64,000 nt of DNA from Plectosphaerella cucumerina. Its lineage: Eukaryota > Ascomycota > Sordariomycetes > Glomerellales > Plectosphaerellaceae. Made by a program: the position numbers and the translations under genes. The stretch's first letter is position 1, and each line of letters begins with the position of its first letter. This document shows positions 53,476-64,000 of this stretch, one piece after another. Where the stretch lies: positions 4,464,001-4,528,000 of the forward strand of contig JAGPXD010000002.1 in assembly GCA_020746995.1 (NCBI GenBank), written 5' to 3'. A model generated the notes under the pieces. That model saw only the letters and a list, made by a program, of their open reading frames with translations. It searched no databases and was not told where the DNA came from.

Positions 53476-54952
53476 ATGCCTCCAAAGTCGAGATTTACAA
53501 GGCTCGATGCCTTCACCAAGACCGTCGACGAAGCGCGCATCAGGACGTCGTCCGGCGGAGTCATCACCATCGTGTCGCTGCTCGTTGTCTTCTGGCTCGC
53601 ATGGGGAGAATGGGCCGACTACAGGCGCATTGTGATACGCCCTGAGCTGGTGGTGGACAAGGGGAGAGGTATGGACTTTCTGCTCCATGTCTCGTCCAGT
53701 AGGCTGACAACAAGTGCGCAGGCGAGAAGATGGAAATCCACCTGAACATCACCTTCCCCAAGATGCCCTGCGAGCTTCTGACCCTCGATATCATGGACGT
53801 GTCCGGTGAGCAGCAACACAGCATCATGCACGGCGTGAACAAGGTGCGCCTGCAATCGAGGGCGGACGGAGGCGCGGCTATTGATACCAAAGCCCTGGAC
53901 CTGTGAGTATACCTCCAAACGTGCTACCGCATCCTCGGCGTGTTCTGATAGTCTGTCGCAGCCACTCTGCCGAGGAGGAAGCCACTCATCTGGACCCGAA
54001 CTACTGCGGTCCCTGCTACGGCGCCACGGCCCCCGCGAACGCCATCAAGCCCGGCTGCTGCAACACCTGCGAGGAGGTCCGCGAGGCCTATGCGCAAGCG
54101 TCGTGGGCCTTCGGCAAGGGTGAGGGCGTCGAGCAGTGCCAGCGCGAGCACTACGCCGAGAAGCTCGAGGCACAGCGCCACGAGGGCTGCCGCATTGAGG
54201 GAGGCATCCGTGTCAACAAGGTCGTCGGAAACTTCCACCTGGCCCCCGGCCGCAGCTTCAGCAGCGGCAACATGCACGTGCACGATCTCAAGAACTACTG
54301 GGACGCCGATGTCAGCCATGACTTCTCCCACACGATCCACAGCTTGCGATTCGGTCCCCAGCTGCCCCTGCAGGTCATGCACGGCGTCAGCAAGAACTTC
54401 CAGCCGTTTACCAACCACCACTTGAATCCGCTGGATGGTAACAAGCAGGAGACTGACGACCCCAACTACAACTACATGTACTTTGTCAAGATTGTGCCGA
54501 CGAGCTTCCTCCCCCTTGGCCAAAAGGGATCCAACAGCCTCTACGCCCAAGAGAGCTCCAACCTGGGCGACTTTGGCCAGTCCCCGAACGGCATCATCGA
54601 GACTCACCAGTACTCCGTTACCAGCCACAAGCGCAGCCTCTCTGGCGGTGACGACTCGGCAGAGGGCCATGCCGAGCGTCATCACTCCCAGGGAGGCATC
54701 CCGGGTGTCTTTTTCTCTTACGTGAGCATCCTTTCGAGCCTTCCAACCCCTTGACCAGTCTCTAACAGCTTTTTGCAGGACATCTCACCCATGAAGGTCA
54801 TCAACCGCGAGGAGCGCTCCAAGACCTTCACTGGCTTCCTCACAGGCCTGTGTGGCGTCATCGGCGGTACCCTGACAGTCGCCGCCGCTGTCGACAGGGG
54901 ATTCTTCGAGGGCTCTATCAGGCTGAAGAAGCTTCGGGCGAAGGACCTCTAG
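53476..54952 (+). CDS. ERV46: COPII vesicle cargo receptor Erv46
   Basis: Erv46 forms a complex with Erv41 that cycles between ER and Golgi and retrieves escaped ER proteins. Exons 53476-53668, 53722-53902, 53962-54721 and 54779-54952 encode 435 aa. A short cytosolic N-terminus (LDAFTKTVDEARIRTSSGG) leads into the first helix (about residues 27-46). The lumenal domain contains the family cysteine set in NYCGPCYGA...PGCCNTCEEV, then FHLAPGRSF and HDFSHTIHSLRFG. The second helix lies near the end (FLTGLCGVIGGTLTVAAAV). The tail finishes with basic residues (RLKKLRAKDL), where ER-Golgi sorting signals lie in the family. Convergent with PUP1. Confidence 0.96.
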
Positions 54953-55277
54953 AGTACGATACATAGATACCAGGCATTGAGAGGTTGGGCAGATGGCGTG
55001 TATTGGTGATGGGGGCTGGATTGTATAAAGAAACGAGGTCTTCCCTTTCCGGGCATACGGCTAGGAGTTTGGGCTGTTTTGTCCGTGTGGGCTCTACTAG
55101 GTACTTGCCATAGGTGCCGACGTCACAAATGATTCAAGAGTGAAAGCATGCAAGTCCCATCTGAACTGCGTCGCATCCCCCAGCTTGGAGATCAAAATCA
55201 ACGGTGGCCTCTAATTGCATTTGTCATGATAATGGTACAGTGACGGTCACCTCGTGGCCGATCACGCTGGCCGTCAT
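54953..55277. other. Convergent 3' intergenic region (ERV46/PUP1)
   Basis: About 325 bp of 3' UTR sequence between two convergent genes. Nothing else is seen. Confidence 0.6.
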
Positions 55278-56146
55278 CTACGAGTCCACCTCCATCGCCT
55301 CGCTGCTGACCGGGACCTCCTCGACACTGACATACCGGCCAATGTCGTTCTTGGTGATAATCTTCTCGTTGAGCACCGCCGTCGTGCCCTTCTGGAAGGC
55401 GTAGCTCTTGAGCTTGGCGCTCCTCTCGTTGGGCTTGACGTGGCCGCGCTTCAGCTCCGTCTTGTCGGCGGTGATGATGGCAACATCAACGTTGCTTCCC
55501 GAACCCAGATCGTTGAATATACCAGCAAGAATGGCGTCGCTGCACAGCTTGACCGCGTCCTCGCGAGTCAGCTGGGGCTTCCACTGCGTCTCGAAGACGG
55601 ACATGGCGGCCAGCGAGCCCGAGCCCATGGTCACGTACGGCAGCTTGTCGGTGGAGCCGTGGGCGTGGACTGTGAAGAGGTGGGTGCCAGTAGGGTCGAC
55701 GCCGGCGACGACGAGGTAGGCGCCAATGTGACCCTGGTACTGGAAGAGGTGTTGCTTGAGCATGGTCATGCAGGTGACGACGCGGGGCTTGCGGCCGGTG
55801 GAGAGTGAGTGCAGCTCGAGGTTGGACGAGATGATTGCCGTGGTGAACTCGGTATCGGCGGCCGTTCCGGCACCGGCACACCAGATCTGGGGGGCGATGT
55901 AGTGAAGCTTCTCGCAGTTCTTGTCGGCAACGATGGGGCCGGACGTCGCTCTTGTGTCGGCGGCGATCTAGAGCCAGGGTTAGCGCGAGGAGGCTCAACC
56001 CGGATGCCGTCCTTCCTTACCACTACGCCGCCATCAAAGATGCATCCCACAATGGTGGTACCTGTGCTCGTGGCCTTGGGCAGGGGAACGCCGCGGGCGT
56101 GGAGGGCCGCATTGCGGTTGTAGTTGGTGAAGTCGAAGCCAGGCAT
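55278..56146 (-). CDS. PUP1: 20S proteasome subunit beta2 (Pup1, PSMB7)
   Basis: This catalytic subunit carries the trypsin-like activity of the 20S proteasome. Minus-strand exons 56146-56021 and 55967-55278 encode 271 aa. A 29-residue propeptide ends in Gly, so autocleavage would expose Thr30 as the N-terminal nucleophile (TG|TTIVG). IAADTRATSGPIVADKNC follows directly after the intron, with the Asp and Lys expected at positions 17 and 33 of the mature chain. Further family segments are AGAGTAADTEF, LFQYQGHIGAYLVVAGVDP and GSGSLAAMSVFE. A C-terminal extension wraps toward the neighbouring beta3 in yeast and is present here. Divergent from NUP159. Confidence 0.97.
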
Positions 56147-56828
56147 TGTGGCTATTGACCTTATAACGGCTGACGGATGTCGCTTGTTTGTATCGCAGTC
56201 GCGAGTGTTTGGTTTTGCGATCGGGCAGAGGAGGTTCAGGCGGTGGAGTTCGACGGGATGTGCGGTATTGATCGGGGTTGGCAAGAGCCGGACGTTCGTT
56301 GGTGTTGAGATGACGAGGCTCAAGAGCTGCCTCATCCAGAGGCCGGTCGTTTGGAGCTCCAGCTGCAAGGCACCCCAGAACACACGTCGACCCCATCTCG
56401 CGCAGCTCATTGGCTACCGACGCGGCCAGTCGCCCACCTGGCCCAAGCTCTCAGCACGTGACGCTGATTTTTGGCAGCTCTACTTTTTAGGCATAACAAT
56501 CGACGGCGGTTGCTTGGGCCTTCCAGCACTGCACGTCCAAGATCGCCTTGCAGGTTCTATAACCTCGACGGATCAGATCTGAAAACCCAATTCACTCCTA
56601 TGGTCGGCGCATAATATCCCGTCAGCTCCATCCCGACCAGACAACCCGAGAACCAACCCGGCCTGCCTGAGCTTCGACGCCAGTGTTGTAAGACGGACCA
56701 GAGCAACACGCGCCGTACCAACACCGCTCCCCGGAACAACGCAGCATCTTGCCAAGACGATATCCCCAAGTATCTCCCCGAATGCGAAGGGGCTCGCACG
56801 GCCTTCGTCCGGATACTTCGCGACAGTG
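56147..56828. promoter_or_regulatory. Divergent promoter PUP1/NUP159
   Basis: About 680 bp between start codons. It contains a GCACGTGAC E-box (56,454-56,462) and a CCAAT box on the minus strand (attgg at 56,409-56,413). No Rpn4-type PACE element was noticed. Confidence 0.5.
56454..56462 (+). promoter_or_regulatory. GCACGTGAC E-box in PUP1/NUP159 promoter
   Basis: The same nonamer as upstream of PSO2; CACGTG core. Confidence 0.4.
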
Positions 56829-59800
56829 ATGGCTTTCAGCTTCGGGAACTCGGGCGCCAGCAGGGCAGGGAATGCGGCGTCCGGCAACATCACTGAGGGT
56901 TCAGAGCTGGAGCTGATCCAGACTGAGGTTGGTGAACTTCCTCTTCTCGCCGCAGGGCCGGGCTGCTACCGCGCTGCTCCTCTTCGTAACGCTGACCATT
57001 CTGGTAGGCCCTCGCTTTCAAGTCAATCGCAGGCGATGCCAAGCTTCGGTTGACCTCCGCCTGGACGCAGCCTCCTGCCGATACCGCCTCGCTCCTTACC
57101 ATTGCTCCCAACAAAGGTCTTGTCGCGGCCGCCGGTCCCGATGGAATCACGATCGCAAGCACTGCCTCGGTACGGAAAGCTTTTGAAAATGAAAAGACGG
57201 GCGACTCAGACATCCGGGACTTCGAGCCCCAAATCAAGCTGGCACTGCCGATGCGCGTGTCCCAGATCGCATTCACAACAGACGAACAATATCTGATCAT
57301 CTCCGCGGAGAGTGGAGGAGGCTTGGCGGTTTATGAGACGCAAAGCTTGCTCCAGGGCACCACGCAGGCGACCTTCGAGCTGGCCACCAACGGCGAAGCA
57401 CTGCGTGCTCTGGCGCCGAATCCGACCACAGAGAAGGCGGAACTGTGTGCTCTGCTCACCACGAACGGCAACCTGCACATGGCCAACCTCAGGGAGAGAC
57501 AGATCAGCAACGTGCTGAAAACCCAAGTGAGCTGTCTTAGCTGGAGCAACAAGGGGAAGCAGCTGGTCGCTGGCTTGGCCGATGGCACCATCTACCAGAT
57601 GACGCCCGAAGGCGAGGGCAAGGGCGAGGTCCCCAGGCCTCCTAGCGTCTCCAACGCCCATGTCTCTTCGCTCCACTGGCTCGAGAACAACCTTTTCCTC
57701 ACCATTCACACAGCCACGGACGAATCGCCTCCGACCTCTGTCTATCACCTCATACAAAGAGACAAGTCCAACTTTACCTTCCAGAAGATGACGGATCCTG
57801 TCGATCCTTTCGGCGCTGAGAAAGCTCCTCACTATTCCATCACGAGGCTGCGAGACTTCCCTCCCAACTTGCAGGATCTTCTCATCGTCTGCTCAACCGC
57901 ATTCCCAGACATCGGTCTTCTGAGCCGATCCAAGACGCCCCTGACGTCCGACAAGCCGGCCAACACGATCACGTCAGTTTTCACGACTACGGAGCTTCTA
58001 GACGACTCGAAACGCGCACAGCTGCCAATGAATGAATCGTTTGAGAACACTATTGCCATCGGTGTCAGCCTGGACCTGTCTAGCCGAGAGAAGGTGTACA
58101 AGCCTCTGCCAGCAGATGAGGAGATTGAGGACTCTCCTGGCCCCGTGCCTGGGTACTGGGTGCTCAACAATGAGGGAGTCCTGTGTGCTTGGTGGGTCAT
58201 CTACGAAGAGTCGATTCGGCAAGGCACGACATATCCCGGCATGGCAGGTGCAGATGGCGCTATTTCGGTCTCTGTGCCTGCGACAACCGCTCCTCCGCAA
58301 GCAGCCGCTCCAGCACCGGCGTTTGCGGCTCCTGCAAAGTCTGCCTTTGGCTCTTCACCCTTTGCTTCCAACTCGTCCCCGGCTCCAGCTTTCGGCGGCT
58401 CCTCCGCTCTTGGGGCAAAGTCATCACCATGGGGAACTCCTTCAGCAACCACGCCGGCGGCAAACCAGCCAACCTTTGGTAGCACCGCATTTGGCGGCGC
58501 TGCTGCGGGCTCTAGCCCTGCCCCGGCTTTCGGTCAGCCCAGCGCCTTGGGCTTTGGTCAATCCTCTCAGCTCGGCGGCAACAAGTCACCATGGGCTACG
58601 ACCGGAGCGACGGCAGCATCTACGGGATCAAACTCTTCGCCCTTCGGACAGAGTGGACTCGCTAGTCCCCCTGCTGCGCCTAGCGGAGGAGGTTTTGCCA
58701 GCTTTGCCAGCTCCGGAGGGTTTGCTTCTGCCGCGAGCAACGGCAATGCCAACGGTGGCAGCATCTTCGGCAAGCCGTCTACAGGCTCGCCATTTGGTGC
58801 CCCTTCGCAGGGCGCCTCCGTTACGGCGTTCCCGCCGCCCAAGACAGGCAGCTCAGGAGGTGGCCTGTTCGGATCCAACCAGCCGTTTAAGTTGCAGAGC
58901 TCGTTCGAGGCCGATCCTTCTCAGATAGACAGTAACGAGAAGCCTGGTGCCGGCGGCGGTGGTTCCCTCTTCGGCAGCGGCTTCGGGTCTGCTCTTGGCG
59001 ACACCCCTAAGGAGGCGACCTCCAAGGAGATGGACATGGGCGCCTCGGACACGCCATCCGAGGCTTCTGCTCCCAAGTCGCTCTTTGGTCAGCAGTCTGC
59101 CGCAACCAAGTCGCCATTTGGGGCACCCCAGGCGACACAGCCCTCGGCATCCCCGTTCGGCGGCGCGAAGCTCGCATCGGCATCGCCCTTCTCCCCCAAC
59201 GCCGGGACAGCTCCTGGAACTAAGTCTATATTTGGAAGCCAAAGCCCTGCCGCCTCAGCGGTTAAGTCGCCCTTTGCTCAAACGAGCGAGACCAAATCTC
59301 CATTCGGTCAGACGTCGCAGGCTACTCCTGCCAAGTCGCCTTTCGCTTCCTCCAAGCCAGATGAGTCGGAGACTCCCAAGGCGAAGAACCCTTTCAGCGG
59401 CGGCTTGGGTGCTCCTTCCCAGGCTTCCCAGGCTAAGAACCCATTCAGCCTCGGTTCGGGCGCTACACAAACATCGTCACTCTTTGGCCAGCCATCACAG
59501 CCCAAGTCGGGGCTGAGTGTGCCGGAATCAACGACCCCCACCACAACTCCAGCTCCCAGTAGGTTCAGCTTCCCACCGAGCAACGATTCGTCGACGCCGA
59601 GGGGCAATCTGTTCGGGCCCCCGTCCTCCTCCAGCACTGGCAGTGTCTTCTCAACTGCCCCAGCCACGAAATCCACCCCTGAAATCAAGGTAGAGGAGGA
59701 CGCCCCTCTCCCTCCCGAGTCTACAAGCAGAAGCGCTTATCCTCTGGGAGACTCCTCCGCTTCCTCGGCGGCGACCGATGCTGGCGGAAAAGCCTCATCC

Positions 59801-61741
59801 AAGCCGGAGAGCGCGCCACTCCCGCCTGACTTCGTCAAGCCAACTCCGCGGTCCGTTGCCGAGGATGCACCCCTCCCTCCCGATTTTGTCTCTACTCCCA
59901 AGCCACCCGCGCCGGAAGAGGCACCCCTCCCTCCAGACTTTGTCTCGACTCCTAAGCCCGCCGTCGCAGAGTCGGCGCCTCTCCCGCCCGACTTCACCAC
60001 GACGCCACAGACCGCGAAGACTGAAACGAAGACGACCGCGCCCATGTTCAAGTATGAGCCCGTTGAGGATTCCTCCGAAAGCTCAGGCGAGGGAAGCGAC
60101 GTACCTCCGCCCAGAGATACGAAACGTCTCAACAAGAAGGGGATTCTGCCCAAGAAGGCGCCCCAGTCCAAGAAGGTAGTCAAGGTACCAGTCTTGCCCG
60201 AAAGTGCAGGCGACAGCGATTTGGAAGAAGGCTCGGAAGAAGAAGACGCAGAGTCTGAGGGCAGCGGCGTCATTGTCGGAAAGGACACCAGCCCGTCTGT
60301 CACGGGCTTTACTGCAACGCCAGGCTTCACGCCACAGAGCTCTTTCGGCGGTCTCGGCGGTAAGGACCACGGCATCTCCCAGACCCCGCTGGAGAAGCCG
60401 CGAAGCAGCCTGTTCGGTGAGATGAGCCGCAACGCGCCCATCTTCCCTCGGCCGAGCGCCACCAGTCCTCGATCGCCGAGTCCCGTCCGTAGCGCCATCC
60501 CCCACAGGATGTCCCAGCTCAACACATCTCGCTCGGTTAGCGCCCCCGGGATGGCGTCGCAGATTCTGGGCGCATCCAAGAGGCAGGGCATGTCCAACCT
60601 GACCACGGTTCCGAGCCGGGCTGAAGAGGACCCACAGCTGAAGGCTCAGAGGCTTGCACGATCAAGGCGGGAGGCAGCCGAAACCAAGGTGCTCGAGGAT
60701 GACGAGGACGACGAAATTCAGAAGCTGCTCCTATCGGACATTGAGCCCACACTGAAGATCGACGACTTTGTTGCCCACACCAACGTGGCTCCGTCTACCC
60801 AGGAGACGATTCCTGCACAAGTCGAGACGGTATACCGCGACATCAACTCGATGATCGACACCCTGGGGCTGAATGCTCGCTCGCTGGCCAGCTTCATCAA
60901 GGGCCACATGCAGGCCTACAAGGAAGATGGCCGAAGCAAGGAAGATCTGGAGACTGCGGAAGACTGGGTCCTTTGCGAGGTCAACGATCTCGGCGAAGTA
61001 ATCGACCGGGAACTCGCGCAAGACCTTGCCGACGGTCGCGTGCACGACGTCGAGGACAAGACGGACGTCTGCCAAGACCTCGCCAAGGAGATGTCTCGTC
61101 TGAGGTCGAAGCAGGAAGATCTGAAGAAGCTCATCACTGTTCGACTGGACCCAGACCAAGCGGAGATCAGCCGGTCGCTGCCCCTCAGCACTGAGCAGGC
61201 GGCACAGCAGAACGAGCTCCGTCGGGAGTACGCCAGGTTCTCTAAGCTGCTCGCCGAGGCCGAAGAGGCCCTGACGCTCCTCAAGACGAGGCTGGCCACA
61301 CTCGACGCGGCCTCGGGCAAGAACACGGGCAACGTGCCCACAGTGGACGCGGTGCTCAGGACGATCACCAAGATGACCAGCATGGTGGAGAAACGCTCGG
61401 GAGACGTCGACGTCCTCGAGAACCAGATGCGCAAACTGCGCTTCTCGTCCGCCACCAGCCGCGAGGATACACCAGTGACGCCGCAGCGCAACGGCCGCTC
61501 CGTCATGTTCTCGCCAGACCGGGCGGTGGGCTCGCCGCGCAACCTCCGCAGCTCGTTCATGTCCCCGGTGGCCAGCGCCAAGAGCACGACACCTAGGAAG
61601 AAGCTGAGCGGATTCAGCGCGGACGAGAAGACGGAGCTCACGACGAGGCGGGCGAAGCGGCAGGCGATCCTCGACAAGCTCAAGGCAAACGTGCTGAAGA
61701 ACGGGGTGCAGCCGTGGCCGATGCCGGAGGACACGGAGTGA
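56829..61741 (+). CDS. NUP159: Nucleoporin Nup159 (NUP214 orthologue)
   Basis: Nup159 sits on the cytoplasmic face of the nuclear pore, binding the helicase Dbp5 and assembling with Nup82 and Nsp1 for mRNA export. Exons 56829-56927 and 57008-61741 encode 1610 aa. The small first exon (MAFSFGNSG...LIQTE) joins ALAFKSIAGDAKLRL in frame, using an unusual donor (gag|gttggt) and a good branch site before the acceptor. The seven-bladed propeller spans about residues 35-430. FG-type repeats (SPFG, SLFG, FGQ) fill about 470-930. An APLPPDF repeat array follows at about 930-1030, then an acidic patch and, from about 1280, a helical coiled-coil region for the Nup82 complex. Translation cannot start at 57,050, which is a TTG. 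Confidence 0.95.
59690..60020 (+). repeat. Tandem APLPPDF coding repeat in NUP159
   Basis: Five spaced copies of an Asp/Ser/Glu-Ala-Pro-Leu-Pro-Pro motif (four as APLPPDF, one as APLPPES) with Pro/Thr/Lys spacers, at about residues 930-1030. Two spacers share VSTPKP, indicating tandem duplication. Confidence 0.75.
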
Positions 61742-64000
61742 GAGTGGGTTCGGAGGGAGGGAGGTGCACATCAATAACCTGGATCGCCATGGATCGTGGC
61801 AGGCAGCCAAGGCGTTTGTGGAACATGATTCTGTAGCAATAATTGTAACACGACTTGGTCATTATGGCTCACCGTCTTTTACCTCATTCTGGTATCGTCC
61901 ACTGATGTTGGATGCGATTGTCGTGGATAAGATGCAGCCTTTGGCAGCCACTCACAAGTTCGACATGAGAAGTGTTCGGGATGCCATACGTTCCTGATAT
62001 CAGTCGAGTTGTCCGACAACAACCTGTTCCTATCGAATTTTGCATCATGACCTGGATCAACACGATGCTTGCTCCGACAAGCACCAGATGACAAGGCGAG
62101 CCGCACAGGGTCATCGACTGGAAGACGTCTTGTTTTGCTTGATGGTCAGTCATGCGAATGAAGCTCTCACATGAGAATGAACCTGATAAATGGAGCTTCT
62201 TCGTTTCGTCCCCAAGTCAGCAGCGGTCATGTCTCGTCCACATTGGCCGAAAAACCAGGACTCACACAACCACACAGATGGCCAGTCGGTCGGTCGTTCC
62301 CATGTTGTCCCTGTTGTCGAGGAATGGCCTCATCGTGATATATCACTACTCTTGCCCCCAGACTTAACTGCGTACAAGAGAGGGCTAGATACGATACCTT
62401 GAACTACAGAGTAATGCTCTTGGCAGTGAATGGAAGCTACACTATATTCTCGTCTTTCGCCATCACAATCTTCACAGGCAGTTTGGTTAACAGCCATGGA
62501 GGTAGTAGGTATATTACACCCAGCTCTACCGCACAAGCATTTCCCAAACCAGTCTATCCCAGTCGTATCTACCATAATGCCAAAGTTGAGACGATATCTG
62601 GTCACATTGAAGGGCGACTTCATCTGCTGTCGGGCCGATGGCTGAGGCCAACTGTAGGCCCAGGTCAATATGATCGAGCTTCCAATTAGCATAGAAGCCC
62701 CATTGTGTCCTGTGTCAATATCCAGCCTACCGCTCCGCCCTATTTACAAAGTCTCTGCTAGTGGACGCAGCCACGGAAAGAGTTGCCGCGCAAGTGCTCT
62801 GTGCACGCCGGAGATGCGTTTTTTACCTGCAACAGCTCGCCAGGGATGGAGTAGTCCCGACATGGATCGTGAATCGAGAACAGACCGGCCCGGGGGGAGG
62901 GGAATGTCGTTGGCCGAGTTTGGCAACCCGCCGAAAGACCTGTCGTCGTCTGTCGTTCCCGGTTTCCAGTATCAGATGAGGCTCAACGGGCCCGGTCGCC
63001 GATCAACGAGAGATCTTCGTGATGCCTTCAGGCCGATCTGAGATTAACACCATGCCAAGCTTTACTGGCAGCACTGCTTAAGCAGTCTTGGCTTTTCTGC
63101 CTGTCGCCACTTTTTCTGTAGCCCCTCTCCCCCGTCTCAGCGGCCATCCATCCACACACGCATGCAACACTGTGAACAACACAAATCACTTTGTCAGCGA
63201 AGGCGAGGTATCAACAGCAAGAAGCTCAATTGCCGAGGTGGGAGCCGAGGGGGGAAGCATGTTTCCTTCTGTAACGTTTCGCTGACGAAAGGCAAGAGGA
63301 GGAGGAGGCGAAAAGGCTAGCGGCAGGCGACTGCGCACTGGTCACTGGCTGCTTCTCTTTCTGCTCCCCTGTCAATGGCTTGAGGCCATATTCCAAGGAT
63401 CAGATGCAGTGGGTGGGTGAGATGCAGCGGTCGAGGGGGGGGGCCGCTAACGCAAGCACCGCATCACACCCACACAACTGGCAAAGCCGCTCCTCTGCTC
63501 GCCGTCTCGATGTGCCTCCGGGTTTCCGTCCACCCCACCCATCCTGTTCGGATTAAATCCCTGATTCAAGCTCACGGAACGCATACCGCTCTTCTTGCTG
63601 CACGTGAAAAGCGGTGAGTCTGGCGATAGGTGGTGGCGAGGAGGGGGCCAGACGGCGCATTGGGGGAGCATGGCTATGGACCAGACCAGCAGAAGTTCTG
63701 CCTCTTCCGTCCGCCCCCGTTTGCCCCTAGGCCCCCTCCCCAGAGCACATTGCCAAGCTGTCTCGGAACTTGGACGTGAGGGGGAGGAACTTGAAGAAGG
63801 GCCGGTGGACGGCAAGAGAGGGACGGTGCGGTCGATGGCGTCCAACGGTGGCCAACGGTCGCTGGAGCTTGTGGACGCCACTGAAGGGCCGGATGATGGG
63901 AATTCCTCGAACCCCGGCCGTGGTGGCGGATGGGGCTTCGGAAATGCCATATGGGGGGTCCCGGGCTCGTCTGGAAAGAAAAGAGCTGAAGCCGGACGAC
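61742..64000. other. Intergenic / window edge, no gene recognised
   Basis: 2.3 kb downstream of NUP159. The first part is AT-richer and open only in short frames on both strands. The last 700 bp is GC-rich with G-runs (near 63,433-63,442) and a minus-strand frame (63,950-63,447) of low-complexity, unrecognised sequence. No tRNA, rRNA or transposon feature was identified. Confidence 0.5.

Noticed and set aside
57050..57052. Apparent start of NUP159
   Set aside because: This is a TTG; a spliced upstream exon with a real ATG at 56,829 restores the expected N-terminus.
63447..63950. 167-codon minus-strand frame at the right edge
   Set aside because: Pro/Ser-rich low-complexity translation with no family resemblance and no splice partner.
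1..64000. Secondary-metabolite cluster, transposon or CRISPR array
   Set aside because: No polyketide synthase, peptide synthetase, terpene cyclase, transposase, reverse transcriptase, terminal repeat or spaced direct-repeat array was seen.

Overview
This window looks like nuclear DNA from a filamentous ascomycete (Pezizomycotina, most likely a Sordariomycete). The evidence is short GT-AG introns of about 50-90 nt, many exons with clear fungal homology, a GC-rich composition, long CT-rich leaders, and fungus-specific families (Zn2Cys6 regulators, PTH11-like rhodopsin-fold receptor, Kar9, Rax2, Nif1). No bacterial operons, CRISPR arrays, rRNA, convincing tRNA or transposon was seen. I could support nineteen protein-coding genes. 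Exon junctions were chosen by reading frame, splice consensus and fit to the protein family.

Left third (1-13.4 kb), accessory character: a seven-helix PTH11-type membrane protein (1269-2669), a tubulin-tyrosine-ligase-family ATP-grasp protein (3605-5062), then a four-gene block. In that block a short Zn2Cys6 protein (5509-6423, minus) is head-to-head with a transcription-factor regulatory-domain protein that shows no zinc cluster (6887-9292, plus). Next to them a D-malate/tartrate-type decarboxylating dehydrogenase (9715-10944, minus) is head-to-head with an anion:cation-symporter MFS permease (11768-13398, plus). The 9-mer CGGAGTTTC occurs once in the first shared promoter and three times in the second. 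I found it nowhere else by reading, which suggests one co-regulated hydroxy-dicarboxylate uptake and catabolism unit.

Middle (16-30.3 kb), housekeeping: KAR9 (spindle positioning), HSH155/SF3B1 (U2 snRNP), LSM2 (U6 snRNP), UTP12 (small-subunit processome), and the Arp2/3 subunit ARPC2, which is divergent from UTP12.

Right half (33-64 kb): RAX2 (cell polarity), PSO2/SNM1 (interstrand cross-link repair), a CorA/MNR2-type Mg2+ transporter, a Nif1-like Sel1-repeat protein, CSTF2/RNA15 (mRNA 3' processing), ERV46 (COPII cargo receptor), PUP1 (proteasome beta2) and NUP159 (nuclear pore, cytoplasmic side). Long gene-poor stretches lie at 13.4-16.0, 30.3-33.2, 47.4-51.8 and 61.7-64.0 kb.
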